NCBI RefSeq assembly: GCF_001296025.1
Contig: NZ_LJHV01000008.1
Location: forward strand, 186,001-250,000
Direction of reading: 5' to 3'
DNA length: 64,000 nucleotides
DNA from: Porphyrobacter sp. AAP60
GTDB taxonomy: Bacteria; Pseudomonadota; Alphaproteobacteria; Sphingomonadales; Sphingomonadaceae
Positions 44,118-52,501 of the stretch are shown here, in pieces. A model generated the notes under the pieces. It searched no databases, had not been told where the DNA came from, and saw nothing but the letters and a program-made list of their open reading frames with translations. The translations under genes and the position numbers were made by a program. The first letter of the stretch is position 1. The number at the start of each line of letters is the position of its first letter.

Positions 44118-45101
44118 CTAAGGCAAATCAAAGCGGCCATAGGTTGGCGTGCCGCCAGTCAGATGATCCACCGCAAACCTGACCGAAGCCTCGACGCCGG
44201 CGGCGGTCTGCGCCTGATTGTTGGTGTCGAAACCGTGCCCGGTGCCGACCAGCGTGTAGAAGGCATAGGGCACCCCCACCGCATCGGCCCGCGCCGCCAG
44301 ATCACGCGAGACCTGGATATCCACCAGCGGGTCATTTTCGCCATGCAGGATCAGGAACGGAACCTCGCCCGCTTCAAGGTCGCTGATACGGAAAAGCTCG
44401 CCCCACCAGGCGTTGTGGAAGCGCGGTTCGGGCCGGGCAATGCCGAACTGGTTGAGCCCATAGGCAATCTGAGCGGTGATAATCGTGCCTGCCGACGAGC
44501 CCCAATAGCCCATGCGATCTATGTCGAGGCAATATTCGTCCGCGTTTGCGTCCATCCAGCGCAGGGCGGTGACTCCGTCCTCAATGGCGCTGACCACGGC
44601 GGGGAAGAGATTGCTTTGGGGATTGGCGAAGCCATCATCGACCAGCGCCTGCGCGAAGGCGGAAAATTCCTGCGAAAAGACCGGACTATCGCCGCTGAGC
44701 CGGTAATTGATCGAGACGAAGTTGATACCTGCGGCGGTGATCTGCGGGGCGATGGCGGCCACGAGCTGGTCCTGTTTGTCGCCGAGAATGAAACCGCCGC
44801 CGTGGACATAGAAGACCGTGGGACGCGGGGCGGTGCAGGTGGCTTGGGGCTGGTAGATATCGAGCAGCAGGTCGACCTTGCCGGTCGTGGTCGCGCCTTC
44901 GCCGTACTTGATGTCCTCTAGCAGCCTCGCGCTGGTCGGGGTGGGCGTCGGGGTGGGCGTGGGCGTTGGGGTCGGCGTGGGCGTGGGGGTCGGGGCGGGT
45001 GCGACGGCAACCGGCGCGGTGGTCTCGTCGCCGCCGCACGACGACAGGGCAAAGGCAGCGACGATGCACAGCAGGCTATGCGGGCGAAGGGTGGGGGTCA
45101 T
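44118..45101 (-). CDS. Esterase/lipase-type alpha/beta hydrolase lipoprotein with Pro-Thr repeat linker
   Basis: 327 residues from ATG 45101 (GGAGA upstream). Lipobox LSSC (ALSSCGGDE). A linker of alternating Pro-Thr follows (about residues 37-58). The hydrolase domain has the oxyanion motif VFYVHGGGFILGDK, a nucleophile in YWGSSAGTIITA (GxSxG), an acid in LHGENDPLVD and His in GTGHGFDTNN. Hormone-sensitive-lipase-like. It would be on the outer or periplasmic face. It could hydrolyse esters formed by a BVMO or unrelated ones. Downstream of a sterol-desaturase-family gene on the same strand. Confidence 0.87.
   Translation of the reverse strand: MTPTLRPHSLLCIVAAFALSSCGGDETTAPVAVAPAPTPTPTPTPTPTPTPTPTPTSARLLEDIKYGEGATTTGKVDLLLDIYQPQATCTAPRPTVFYVHGGGFILGDKQDQLVAAIAPQITAAGINFVSINYRLSGDSPVFSQEFSAFAQALVDDGFANPQSNLFPAVVSAIEDGVTALRWMDANADEYCLDIDRMGYWGSSAGTIITAQIAYGLNQFGIARPEPRFHNAWWGELFRISDLEAGEVPFLILHGENDPLVDIQVSRDLAARADAVGVPYAFYTLVGTGHGFDTNNQAQTAAGVEASVRFAVDHLTGGTPTYGRFDLP
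44938..44999. repeat. Hexanucleotide tandem repeat encoding the (Pro-Thr)n linker
   Basis: About ten imperfect copies of a 6-bp unit (GGGCGT/GGGGTC on the plus strand) within the esterase gene, encoding alternating Pro and Thr. Such tracts can change length by slippage without frameshift because the unit is two codons. Confidence 0.75.
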
Positions 45102-45132
45102 GGTGGTTCTCCAGGTTTTGCGTGTGGGGTGA

Positions 45133-46002
45133 TCAGGCGGGGGTAAGCGCCTGCTGCGGGGGATCGGAAAGCGGTCTGCCGAGGGGCGCCGCGGGCCGCC
45201 CGAACAGCGCACGCCATGCGCTGTGCACCGAGCGCGCCTGCTTCAGGTCGCGCCACAGGTTCGCCCATTCGTGAAAGGCGATCACGAAGGGGTTGTTGCT
45301 GGTGACCGGCGTGGTCAGGCCGTAGCGCACTGGCTCGTCCGCCCGCTCGGCTACGAAAGTGCCGAACAGGCGATCGAACACGATCAGCACGCCGCCGAAA
45401 TTGGTGTCGAGATAGGTGGGGTTCGAACCGTGATGCACCCGGTGATGCGAGGGCGTGTTGAACACCCATTCCAGCGGGCCGAGCTTGCCCACAGCCTCGG
45501 TATGCAGGAAATACTGGTAGCGCAGGTTCACCGCCATGAGCGTCGCGATCACCACGGGATGAAAGCCCATCAGCGCCATCGGCAGCAATACCACCCACGC
45601 GCCCGAGATCGTCCCGGTCCAGCCAAGCCGGACGGCAGCGGGCAAGGTGAATTCGTTGGGCGAATGGTGCACCGCATGGGACGTCCACAGCCAGCGGATC
45701 GTGTGGCTGAAACGGTGCTGCCAGTAATAGAAGAACTCCAGCACGATGAAACCGGCCGCCCAGGTGCGCCAATCATCCAGCGCCCATTGCACAGGCGCTA
45801 GCGCGAACACCGCGAACATCGCGGCGGTCACCACGCCGCCATTGATGAGCTTGGAAACGAATTGGCCCACCATCACGCCGAGGCTGGCACCCAGCGAACC
45901 AAGATCATACCCTCGCCCTGATCGCCTGCGCCAGACGAACTCGGCCAGCGCGAAGAGGGCGACGACAAGGACGAAGGCAATCGGGGGCTGATCGGTCAGC
46001 AT
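45133..46002 (-). CDS. Sterol desaturase/fatty acid hydroxylase family protein
   Basis: 289 residues, several membrane segments. The three histidine clusters of the family are present: YYWQHRFSH, SHAVHHSPNEF and PSHHRVHHGSN. These bind a di-iron centre for O2-dependent hydroxylation or desaturation of lipids or sterols in the membrane. Family start not crucial: ATG 46002. 31 bp upstream of the esterase, so they are probably one operon. Substrate unknown. Confidence 0.9.
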   Translation of the reverse strand: MLTDQPPIAFVLVVALFALAEFVWRRRSGRGYDLGSLGASLGVMVGQFVSKLINGGVVTAAMFAVFALAPVQWALDDWRTWAAGFIVLEFFYYWQHRFSHTIRWLWTSHAVHHSPNEFTLPAAVRLGWTGTISGAWVVLLPMALMGFHPVVIATLMAVNLRYQYFLHTEAVGKLGPLEWVFNTPSHHRVHHGSNPTYLDTNFGGVLIVFDRLFGTFVAERADEPVRYGLTTPVTSNNPFVIAFHEWANLWRDLKQARSVHSAWRALFGRPAAPLGRPLSDPPQQALTPA

Positions 46003-46043
46003 GGTGTGCTCCAGCGGATCGGGTGATGGTGGGCCGGCCGGGC

Positions 46044-46469
46044 TCAGCGGGGCGAACTGAGCGCGGCGATCTCGGTGCGGCTGAGGACATTGTCGCCATT
46101 GGTGTCACCGGCAACGAAGGCAGGCGCTTCGCCGTTGGCGAGCTCGGCGCGCGAAATCCGCCGGTCACCGTTTGTGTCCAGCGACGAAAGCATGCGGTAG
46201 GCCTGATCGAAGCGCTCGCCGAACATCCGGGGGCGGTCCTTGCTGTCGACATAGCCGTCACCATTGCGATCGAGGCGCGCGAACATCTCGGCGCGGACCC
46301 GATCGAATTCGGCGCGGGTGATCTCGCCATCGCCATTGGTGTCGGCACGTTCGAGCAGCTTCCGCATTTGGTCATGCGATTGCGCGTGGGCCGGGACGGC
46401 AAGGGTCAGCGCGAGGCCGATCACAAGGCTCGCCACAAGAACGGGGAAATGAATTGAAGTCTCGGTCAT
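46044..46469 (-). CDS. Secreted EF-hand protein (four loops)
   Basis: 141 residues. Signal peptide ending AVPAHAQ. EF-hand loops DTNGDGEITRAE, DRNGDGYVDSKD, DTNGDRRISRAE and DTNGDNVLSRTE. Same length and layout as the protein at 24852, so probably a paralogue. Not preceded by the TAATG-N5-CATTA operator. Divergent from the two-component regulator. Confidence 0.85.
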   Translation of the reverse strand: MTETSIHFPVLVASLVIGLALTLAVPAHAQSHDQMRKLLERADTNGDGEITRAEFDRVRAEMFARLDRNGDGYVDSKDRPRMFGERFDQAYRMLSSLDTNGDRRISRAELANGEAPAFVAGDTNGDNVLSRTEIAALSSPR

Positions 46470-46596
46470 CGGGGGTCTCCATCAGTTGCGATGGAGAGAG
46501 AATGACCGCGCCGCTTTGCCCTCATTTGCCTGGCACGACACAATTTGTGACGAAATGTTGCCACAGCGCGCGTGTCCAGACACAAATGGTTGCAAA

Positions 46597-47367
46597 ATGG
46601 CTCTGGAGCCAAGTCCGGCGGGTGCCTATCATTGCCCCGTGCAACAGGGCCCAACCATCCTCGTCGTTGATGACGATCCCGAGCTTCTGGCCCTCGTTGC
46701 CGGGGTGCTGGAACGCAGCGGGATGCGCACCCTGACGGCGCATTCAGTGGCCGAAGCCGAAGCGCCAATTGCAGAGGCGCGGGCCGATCTTGTGGTGCTC
46801 GACCTGATGATGCCGGGCGAAGACGGCCTCAGCTTCTGCCGCCGCTTGCGGGCGACCTCCAATATCCCGGTCATCATGCTCACCGCCATGGCCGAGGATA
46901 TCGACCGGATTGTCGGGCTGGAAATCGGCGCGGATGATTATCTGGGCAAGCCGTTCAACCCGCGCGAGCTGGTCGCCCGGATCAAGGCGGTGCTGCGTCG
47001 CCGCGACACTGATACTGCCCCCGCTCCGGCCCCACCGCCGACGCGCGTCTGGCGGTTCGAGGGGTTCACCGTTCTGCCTGATCAACTCGCCCTGAAGGAC
47101 GCGCGCGGAAACGAAGTCGCGCTGACATCGGGTGAGTTCGCGCTGCTGCTGGCGCTGGTCGAACGCGCGCCGCGGGTGCTCTCGCGCGAGATGCTGCTTG
47201 ATCTGTCGCGCGGGGTGAACACCAACCCCTTTGACCGCAGCATCGATTCGCAGATCAGTCGCATCCGGCGCAAGATCGAACCGGATCCCAAGCAGCCGCT
47301 CTTCATCAAGACCGTGCGCAATCTTGGCTATGCCTTCTCGGCCCCGGTGACGCGCGAAGGGCTGTAA
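46597..47367 (+). CDS. OmpR-family response regulator
   Basis: 256 residues from ATG 46597; a GTG at 46639 is an alternative and neither has a clear ribosome-binding site. The receiver domain has ILVVDDDPEL, phospho-acceptor Asp69 in VVLDLMMPGEDG, IMLTAMAEDIDR and GADDYLGKPFNPREL. The winged-helix DNA-binding domain has VALTSGEFALLLALVERAPRVLSREMLLDL and FDRSIDSQISRIRRKIE...IKTVRNLGYAFS. Phosphorylated by the kinase encoded 8 bp downstream. Confidence 0.93.
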   Translation: MALEPSPAGAYHCPVQQGPTILVVDDDPELLALVAGVLERSGMRTLTAHSVAEAEAPIAEARADLVVLDLMMPGEDGLSFCRRLRATSNIPVIMLTAMAEDIDRIVGLEIGADDYLGKPFNPRELVARIKAVLRRRDTDTAPAPAPPPTRVWRFEGFTVLPDQLALKDARGNEVALTSGEFALLLALVERAPRVLSREMLLDLSRGVNTNPFDRSIDSQISRIRRKIEPDPKQPLFIKTVRNLGYAFSAPVTREGL

Positions 47368-47375
47368 GCAGGCAG

Positions 47376-48740
47376 ATGGGCGGCGTGTTCAACTCGATCT
47401 TGGCGCGGGTGCTGGCGCTGACTTTCGGACTGCTGGTCCTGACTCTCGCCGGGCTGATCGTGATCATGCAGACGCCGCTATCGAGCCGCATTTTCGATCG
47501 TGCCATCACCGAGAGCGCCGACAGCATTGCCGAACTGGTGTGGCTGATCGAGACCTCACCGCCGGAAGCCGAAGGGGCGATCCTGTCGACCTATGCGAGC
47601 CGTTCGCGGATTGCCTGGATCGCGGACGGCTTTTCGGGCGAACTCGCCTCGGATCGCGCCCGGCAGGCGCTGCTGACCGGGACCGACAATGCTGTCGCAC
47701 AGCGGCTACGGGAGCGGGACATTCGCTTCGATGAAGTCGGCGCGCTTGAACTTGCCCGGCGGAGCGGAGCAAACCCCGACATCTTCTACAACACGTCGAG
47801 CGCGCTCCAAATGGCCGTTGCTCTTGAGGATGGCAGAGCGCTCAACATCTGGCTGGCGCCTTCGATATTCTACACCGAGGCAGCCTATGCCCCCTATTTC
47901 TTGATCGCGGTGGTGCTGGTGGTTACTGTGCTGCTGGGCTTTGCGCTCCATGCGGTTATCATGCGGCCGATCCGCGTGTTGGAGCATGATGCCGAACTTG
48001 TCGGGCTTGCGGAAACCGCGGTGCCCGTCTCGGAAACCGGCCCGCGTGAGCTGCGCCGTCTGGCGCAGGCGCTCAACCGGATGCGGCTGCGGCTCGACGG
48101 GCTGATCCGCGAGCGCGAACAGATCATGGTCGCGATTGCGCACGATATTCGCACAGGACTCACGAAACTGCGCCTCAGGACCGATGGCAGGGAGAATGTC
48201 CCGGTCGCCGAGATCGAACCCGATCTGGCCCAGATGGAGCGTCTGCTGTCGGACATGATGGCCTATGCCCGCGCCGAACATCCGGTCGCGGAGCACGAAT
48301 TGATCGAACTGCGCTCCTTCATCGCCGCCCTCGCCAAGGCTTCGCCGCAGATGATTGATGTCACGCAGGACAAGGCGTCGGACCCGTTCATGATTGCCGG
48401 GAGCCGTTTGGCAATTGCTCGGATGTTCGAGAACCTGTTCGAAAACGCAAGGCGGTACGGCAAAGGATGGGTGGGCCTTTTCGTCGAGCGGGGCGCTGCA
48501 GGGCTGACGATCGCAGTGGAGGACAACGGTCCCGGCATCCCCGAACACCAGCTGGGGCGAGTGTTCGAGCCGTTTTTCCGCGGCGAGGCATCGCGCAACA
48601 AGGCGACCGGCGGCACCGGCTTGGGGCTCGGCATAGCCCGCGCCATCGCCCATACCCACGGCGCGCAGATCCGCTTGTCCAACCGCTCGCAAGGCGGCTT
48701 GCGGGCCGAAGTGGTTTTTCCGGCTGCGATGGGCATGTAA
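47376..48740 (+). CDS. Sensor histidine kinase (EnvZ-like)
   Basis: 454 residues. Two membrane helices (about 8-32 and 173-195) flank a periplasmic sensor domain of about 140 residues. A HAMP-like region (VIMRPIRVLEHDAELV) follows, then the H-box IMVAIAHDIRTGL (His256), N-box NLFENARRYG, G-box VEDNGPGIPEHQLGRVFEPFFRGE and GGTGLGLGIARAIA. Autophosphorylates and passes phosphate to the upstream response regulator. The signal is unknown. It is the last gene before the island's right end. Confidence 0.93.
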   Translation: MGGVFNSILARVLALTFGLLVLTLAGLIVIMQTPLSSRIFDRAITESADSIAELVWLIETSPPEAEGAILSTYASRSRIAWIADGFSGELASDRARQALLTGTDNAVAQRLRERDIRFDEVGALELARRSGANPDIFYNTSSALQMAVALEDGRALNIWLAPSIFYTEAAYAPYFLIAVVLVVTVLLGFALHAVIMRPIRVLEHDAELVGLAETAVPVSETGPRELRRLAQALNRMRLRLDGLIREREQIMVAIAHDIRTGLTKLRLRTDGRENVPVAEIEPDLAQMERLLSDMMAYARAEHPVAEHELIELRSFIAALAKASPQMIDVTQDKASDPFMIAGSRLAIARMFENLFENARRYGKGWVGLFVERGAAGLTIAVEDNGPGIPEHQLGRVFEPFFRGEASRNKATGGTGLGLGIARAIAHTHGAQIRLSNRSQGGLRAEVVFPAAMGM

Positions 48741-49868
48741 ACGCTCTGGCCGGACTGGGCAGATTTCCGGGACAGTTCGGGGTGGACGAAGATCAACGCG
48801 ATTAGTTGGGCCGCGGATGATCGCTTGTCGATAGACCGGTTCTTGGCGCATGCTGCGAAGACTCCGATCCGAAACCGGCCTTTCAGCAACCCGCCCAGTT
48901 GCTGTAATCATGCCGATCTGGACAGATGAACGCTGGTTGTTCGCTCGAGGCGGGACCTGCCGCTAGACACATCGCAGGGGAACGACCGCAAAGTCTGGGA
49001 GCCCGCCTTTCGAGCCGACTGGGCAAGCAGGTCCGCTCTTAGGCGACCAGCTATGACTTACATGGGGCGCAAAGCGGACACCTGAATTCGTCTGACAACC
49101 CTGCGCAGGGCGATCCCACCCCCTAGTCTACGCGAAATGTCGATTTCCGCGTCGAGCTTAGAGATTGGTCTCGATCTGTTAAGCTCGAGACATAGGCACA
49201 CCGTACGCGACGGGTCGCAAGTATATCACGCTGATTTAAAACCTGAAAACGGCGAAAAATGGATGTGGCAGCTTCTCAATCAAATCCGACTAGCCAATCG
49301 GATTCGATAATTTGGACACTATATGTCTGAAAAGGCCACACAAATCTGCCAAGCTCGGTCATCCGAATCTGATTGACGATTCCTAACTTCGAATCCGAAC
49401 CGGACTGTCCCAAGTTTTCCACATGCATCCAGCAAATTTGGGATGCCGGTTGGGGGCCAGAGAGATTTCATAGTCAGAATTTAGCCTTTGATATCCATTA
49501 ATTAAGCCAAAATTTGGCTTCCCGCTACCCGCTCCACAATTCCCGAGCTGCCGTTGATCGCAGCCGATTAATGCGTCGCCTGTCGCCCCAGACACAGTCG
49601 CTCCCGAACATCGGCGATAATGTCTGCTCCCGCCGAAAACCACATGCAGCTTTCGCAATCGCGCCGGATGCATCAGATTTTTATTGGGACCGGGTCTTTC
49701 CTTCGACATGACCTGCGAACCGCCCCATTGCGGGAAGACTGCAAAGATCGATGTTGTGTATCAGTTTTCGTTGCGTGGCATTTCCGCTATGCTTTGCTGA
49801 CAGAACATTCTGTAGACTGCGATATGTTAAGAGCCCTGCTCTGCTGACGAGGAGCCAGATTCGACGCT
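48741..49868. other. Long intergenic region containing attR and the promoter of the DUF4402 cluster
   Basis: About 1.1 kb without a supported gene. The first 440 bp look like decayed DNA. About 49180-49520 is clearly AT-richer than the surroundings. The tRNA-Gly-like repeat sits at 49519-49536. Right of it must lie the promoter of the DUF4402 genes. Short open frames present have no family similarity. Confidence 0.5.
49519..49536 (+). repeat. attR1: copy of the tRNA-Gly 3' end
   Basis: TTCCCGCTACCCGCTCCA, identical to the last 18 nt of the tRNA-Gly gene at 22730-22747 and in the same orientation. No tRNA precedes it. Marks the likely right end of the integrase-bearing island. Confidence 0.85.
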
Positions 49869-50423
49869 ATGTGCAAGCCCGTCGGCAGCCACGCAATTGT
49901 CGCGATGTGCCTTGCGGTGTCATGGCTGATAGCTACGCCAGCAATTGCAAAACCGCAGGAAGTGCGTGTGCGCAGCCAAAGTGAGCTCAGCTTTGGGACA
50001 TTTATGGTCTTCGGCAGCGGCTCTCGCAGTGTAAGCGCGTCGGGAGCGGTCATTGATTCGGCGATCGTAACGCTGGACGGCCGCCAGCCACGCCCCGCCC
50101 GCTTCACGATTGAATATGATCGCGGGAACGAAAGCAAACATGTGCTGGACGTTACGATCGAACTTGTGATGTCGGCCCCCAGCAGTTTGCTGTTCGGAGG
50201 CGTCAATGCGCGGTTGTCTGCTTTTGAAACGGACTTACCCGGTCATTCACGCGTCGCATCGGGCGAAGCGATGACCATTCGTCTGACGGGATGCCGCACA
50301 AGAGTCTGCTCAAGAACTTTCACCGTTGGCGGACGGCTGGATATCTCACGCAATTTCGGTGGGGCCAGGGTCGATATTCCGATAAGCATCGACGCCAGAA
50401 TCACGGGAAGAGATCGGCTGTGA
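49869..50423 (+). CDS. DUF4402 secreted protein 1 (atypical C terminus)
   Basis: 184 residues. Signal peptide (AIVAMCLAVSWLIATPAIA). DUF4402 signature ELSFGTFMVFGSGSRSVSASG, then beta-rich sequence with LDVTIELV and a Cys pair in GCRTRVCSRTF. Unlike copies 3 and 4 it does not end in Tyr-Asn but in TGRDRL, so it lacks the pilin-like last strand. It overlaps the next gene by 4 bp (GTGA at 50420-50423). Probable subunit or tip component of the surface structure. Confidence 0.8.
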   Translation: MCKPVGSHAIVAMCLAVSWLIATPAIAKPQEVRVRSQSELSFGTFMVFGSGSRSVSASGAVIDSAIVTLDGRQPRPARFTIEYDRGNESKHVLDVTIELVMSAPSSLLFGGVNARLSAFETDLPGHSRVASGEAMTIRLTGCRTRVCSRTFTVGGRLDISRNFGGARVDIPISIDARITGRDRL

Positions 50424-51001
50424 GATCGGCAAGGGTGCTTCGTGCCATAAGATTTCCGCTGCTGTTTGTGGCGCGATCCCTACCGATAGTCGTGTTGACC
50501 TTTGCACCAACTGCCTTTGCGAAAAATGGCGCGACCACATTAGGCCGCGCTGAAGCCGAAGTGGTGATCCCGATCCGCGCCGTCCCGTTATCCGATCTCT
50601 CTTTTGGCTCGATCGTGGTCGGTTCTGCTGGGCGGGGGTCAGTCGAAGTTGCTCCGGATGGATCGCCGCCGCGCTACATCAATACGGCAAGATCGCTGTG
50701 TCCGAGCCAATCGGACTGTATGCCGCACCGGGCAAGCTTTGGTGTGTCTGGCGAACCAAGCAGAAGTTACCGCGTCTCCTGGCCCGGACAGATTGTCGCA
50801 TATGGTGTCAGGACCGGGGCCAGTCTGACCGTTGTCAGTCTGGAAGTGCGCAGTTCCAATGCCCCTTCCGCCATGGGCGAAGGACGTCTCGACATTGCGG
50901 GTCGCGATAGTTTTTTCGTGGGCGGAACGCTGCAAGTGCCTGCCGGAACCCGGCCTGATGTGTTCCGCGCCGAACTGCCGGTCATCGTTTCCTACAACTA
51001 A
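50420..51001 (+). CDS. DUF4402 secreted protein 2
   Basis: 193 residues from GTG 50420, coupled to the previous gene by a 4-bp overlap. Signal peptide (RSLPIVVLTFAPTAFA). Signature DLSFGSIVVGSAGRGSVEVAPDG, Cys pair in SLCPSQSDCMPHR, and the end ELPVIVSYN with penultimate Tyr, but Asp rather than Gly at -14. Beta-rich, exported. Part of the DUF4402/chaperone/usher cluster. Confidence 0.8.
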   Translation: MRSARVLRAIRFPLLFVARSLPIVVLTFAPTAFAKNGATTLGRAEAEVVIPIRAVPLSDLSFGSIVVGSAGRGSVEVAPDGSPPRYINTARSLCPSQSDCMPHRASFGVSGEPSRSYRVSWPGQIVAYGVRTGASLTVVSLEVRSSNAPSAMGEGRLDIAGRDSFFVGGTLQVPAGTRPDVFRAELPVIVSYN

Positions 51002-51322
51002 TGTCAAGGCGCCAAGGTGCTAACGCATAACGCGCTGATGATGCCAGAGCGCAGTAAGGGCTGGGCAAAGGGGCGGTGAGCGAGGCTCATCGTCCCTTCG
51101 TGTATCCGGCTACCAAGCGCGCCTTTGGCGTGGTTACACAGTTTCCCGCGTCGTCAATAGTGCGGGCCATATTGGTTAACTAATCACGAATTCGCGATAA
51201 GTAAGTTTTTAATCGAACCAGGGTAATTACGGTTTTGACGGGAACGGATCGCTAACCGTGTTTCCCGTTGGCCGTTGAAGACCAGATTCGGCCGAGACCA
51301 ACGAATTCGAAGGGGAATTACC
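51002..51322. other. Intergenic region with a hairpin and promoter of DUF4402 protein 3
   Basis: 321 bp. A 12-bp stem (two G-U pairs) with a GAG loop at 51070-51096, about 70 nt after the DUF4402-2 stop, may end transcription or protect the transcript; it has no T-run. The right part should carry a promoter for DUF4402-3. Confidence 0.45.
51070..51096 (+). terminator. Stem-loop after DUF4402 protein 2
   Basis: Stem GGGGCGGTGAGC / GCTCATCGTCCC with two G-U pairs and a 3-nt loop. No clear T-run follows, so termination is uncertain. Confidence 0.45.
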
Positions 51323-51820
51323 TTGAAGAAGCTCATCGTTCTGGCTGCCACCGCAGCTTTCATCGCGACTCCGGCTGCCGCTGCTCCGGGCGATACCTCG
51401 ACCGCACAGGGTGCCGCTACCGCCGAGGTGGTCGCACCGATCACGCTGGTGCACGTCAATGGCGCGTCGCTGAACTTCGGCACTTTCACCACAGGTGATG
51501 CCGGCGGCACTGTGACTGTCGATCAGGCCGGTGTCGGCACCGCCGCTGGCGAAGTCACGCTTCTCGGTGGCTCGGTCGAAGCGGCTGACGCCTTTACCGT
51601 AGCAGGTGACGCGAACCGCGCTTTCACCATTGCCACCGCCGGTGGTTCGGTGACCAACGGCACCGACTCCATGAACTTCACCACCAGTGCCGCGACCGCC
51701 GGCACGCTTGACGCTGCTGGCGCAGCAGCGTTCTCCGTCGGCGGGACGCTCAGCGTCGCTGGCGGCGAATCCGCCGGCACCTATACCGGTTCATACGCCG
51801 TCACGGTTGCTTACAACTGA
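51323..51820 (+). CDS. DUF4402 secreted protein 3, probable major subunit
   Basis: 165 residues from TTG 51323, with AAGGGGA about 6 nt upstream and a clean signal peptide (KKLIVLAATAAFIATPAAAA). Signature SLNFGTFTTGDAGGTVTVDQAG. It is very rich in Gly, Ala, Thr and Val. Its C terminus, GTYTGSYAVTVAYN, has Tyr at -2 and Gly at -14, the hallmark of chaperone-usher pilins. The separate promoter region and strong ribosome-binding site suggest high expression. Likely the main structural subunit. Confidence 0.83.
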   Translation: MKKLIVLAATAAFIATPAAAAPGDTSTAQGAATAEVVAPITLVHVNGASLNFGTFTTGDAGGTVTVDQAGVGTAAGEVTLLGGSVEAADAFTVAGDANRAFTIATAGGSVTNGTDSMNFTTSAATAGTLDAAGAAAFSVGGTLSVAGGESAGTYTGSYAVTVAYN

Positions 51821-51894
51821 GCCTAGCTAGTGGGCGCGGGTCGCGGTTCGAAGAGCCCCGGCCTGCGCCCCTCATGCCCGCTCAGGAGGTAACC

Positions 51895-52425
51895 ATGCGC
51901 TTTTCCAAAATTTTTATGGGGGCTTGCGCCCTCACTGCATCCCTTTTGGCTGCTCCAGTATCTGCGGAACCTGGCGATAGCTTTCAGGGAAGCGGAACAG
52001 CCGCAGCCGAAGTTGCCGACCCGATCACGATCCGGCGCATCTCCGATCTGCGTTTCGGCCGCTTTGCCTCACCCGGCAATGCGAGCACGATCCGGGTCAA
52101 CGTCGATGGCACTTTCAACGCTACGGGCGAAGTGGTGTCGTCAACGAATATGGCACAACCTGCCGGTGGGCGCGGCCCAGCGCAGTTTACTGTCGATCAA
52201 GCAGGCAATTTTGGTGGCACGGTGTTCATTCCGAGCACTGTTATCATTACCAACGGCACCGCCAACATGACGGTCAACGCTATTGCAGGGCGGTTGGTTG
52301 TAATATCCGGCGTGGGCCGCAACCGCGTCTATCGGTTGGACATGGGGGGCACTCTGCGCATCAACGGGAATCAAGCTCCCGGAGCCTATCGCGGCGAATT
52401 CGACGTCACGATAATCTATAACTGA
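51895..52425 (+). CDS. DUF4402 secreted protein 4
   Basis: 176 residues from ATG 51895 (perfect AGGAGG upstream). Signal peptide (LTASLLAAPVSA). Signature DLRFGRFASPGNASTIRVNVDG, C terminus GAYRGEFDVTIIYN with Tyr at -2 and Gly at -14, as in donor-strand-exchanged pilins. It directly precedes the chaperone gene (76 bp). Confidence 0.83.
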   Translation: MRFSKIFMGACALTASLLAAPVSAEPGDSFQGSGTAAAEVADPITIRRISDLRFGRFASPGNASTIRVNVDGTFNATGEVVSSTNMAQPAGGRGPAQFTVDQAGNFGGTVFIPSTVIITNGTANMTVNAIAGRLVVISGVGRNRVYRLDMGGTLRINGNQAPGAYRGEFDVTIIYN

Positions 52426-52501
52426 TCGCTGACATCCTTACCGAATATTAACCACGTTTACCGTAGAAGAACCTAGGTTTCAAAGGTTCTCAGGCGGTAA
52501 A

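Noticed and set aside
44938-44999. Short direct repeats considered as CRISPR
   Set aside because: They are 6-bp in-frame repeats encoding a Pro-Thr linker, with no spacers and no cas genes in the window.
48741-49518. Possible degenerate gene between the kinase and attR1
   Set aside because: Frames are short and carry no recognised similarity, so only a decayed non-coding stretch is reported.
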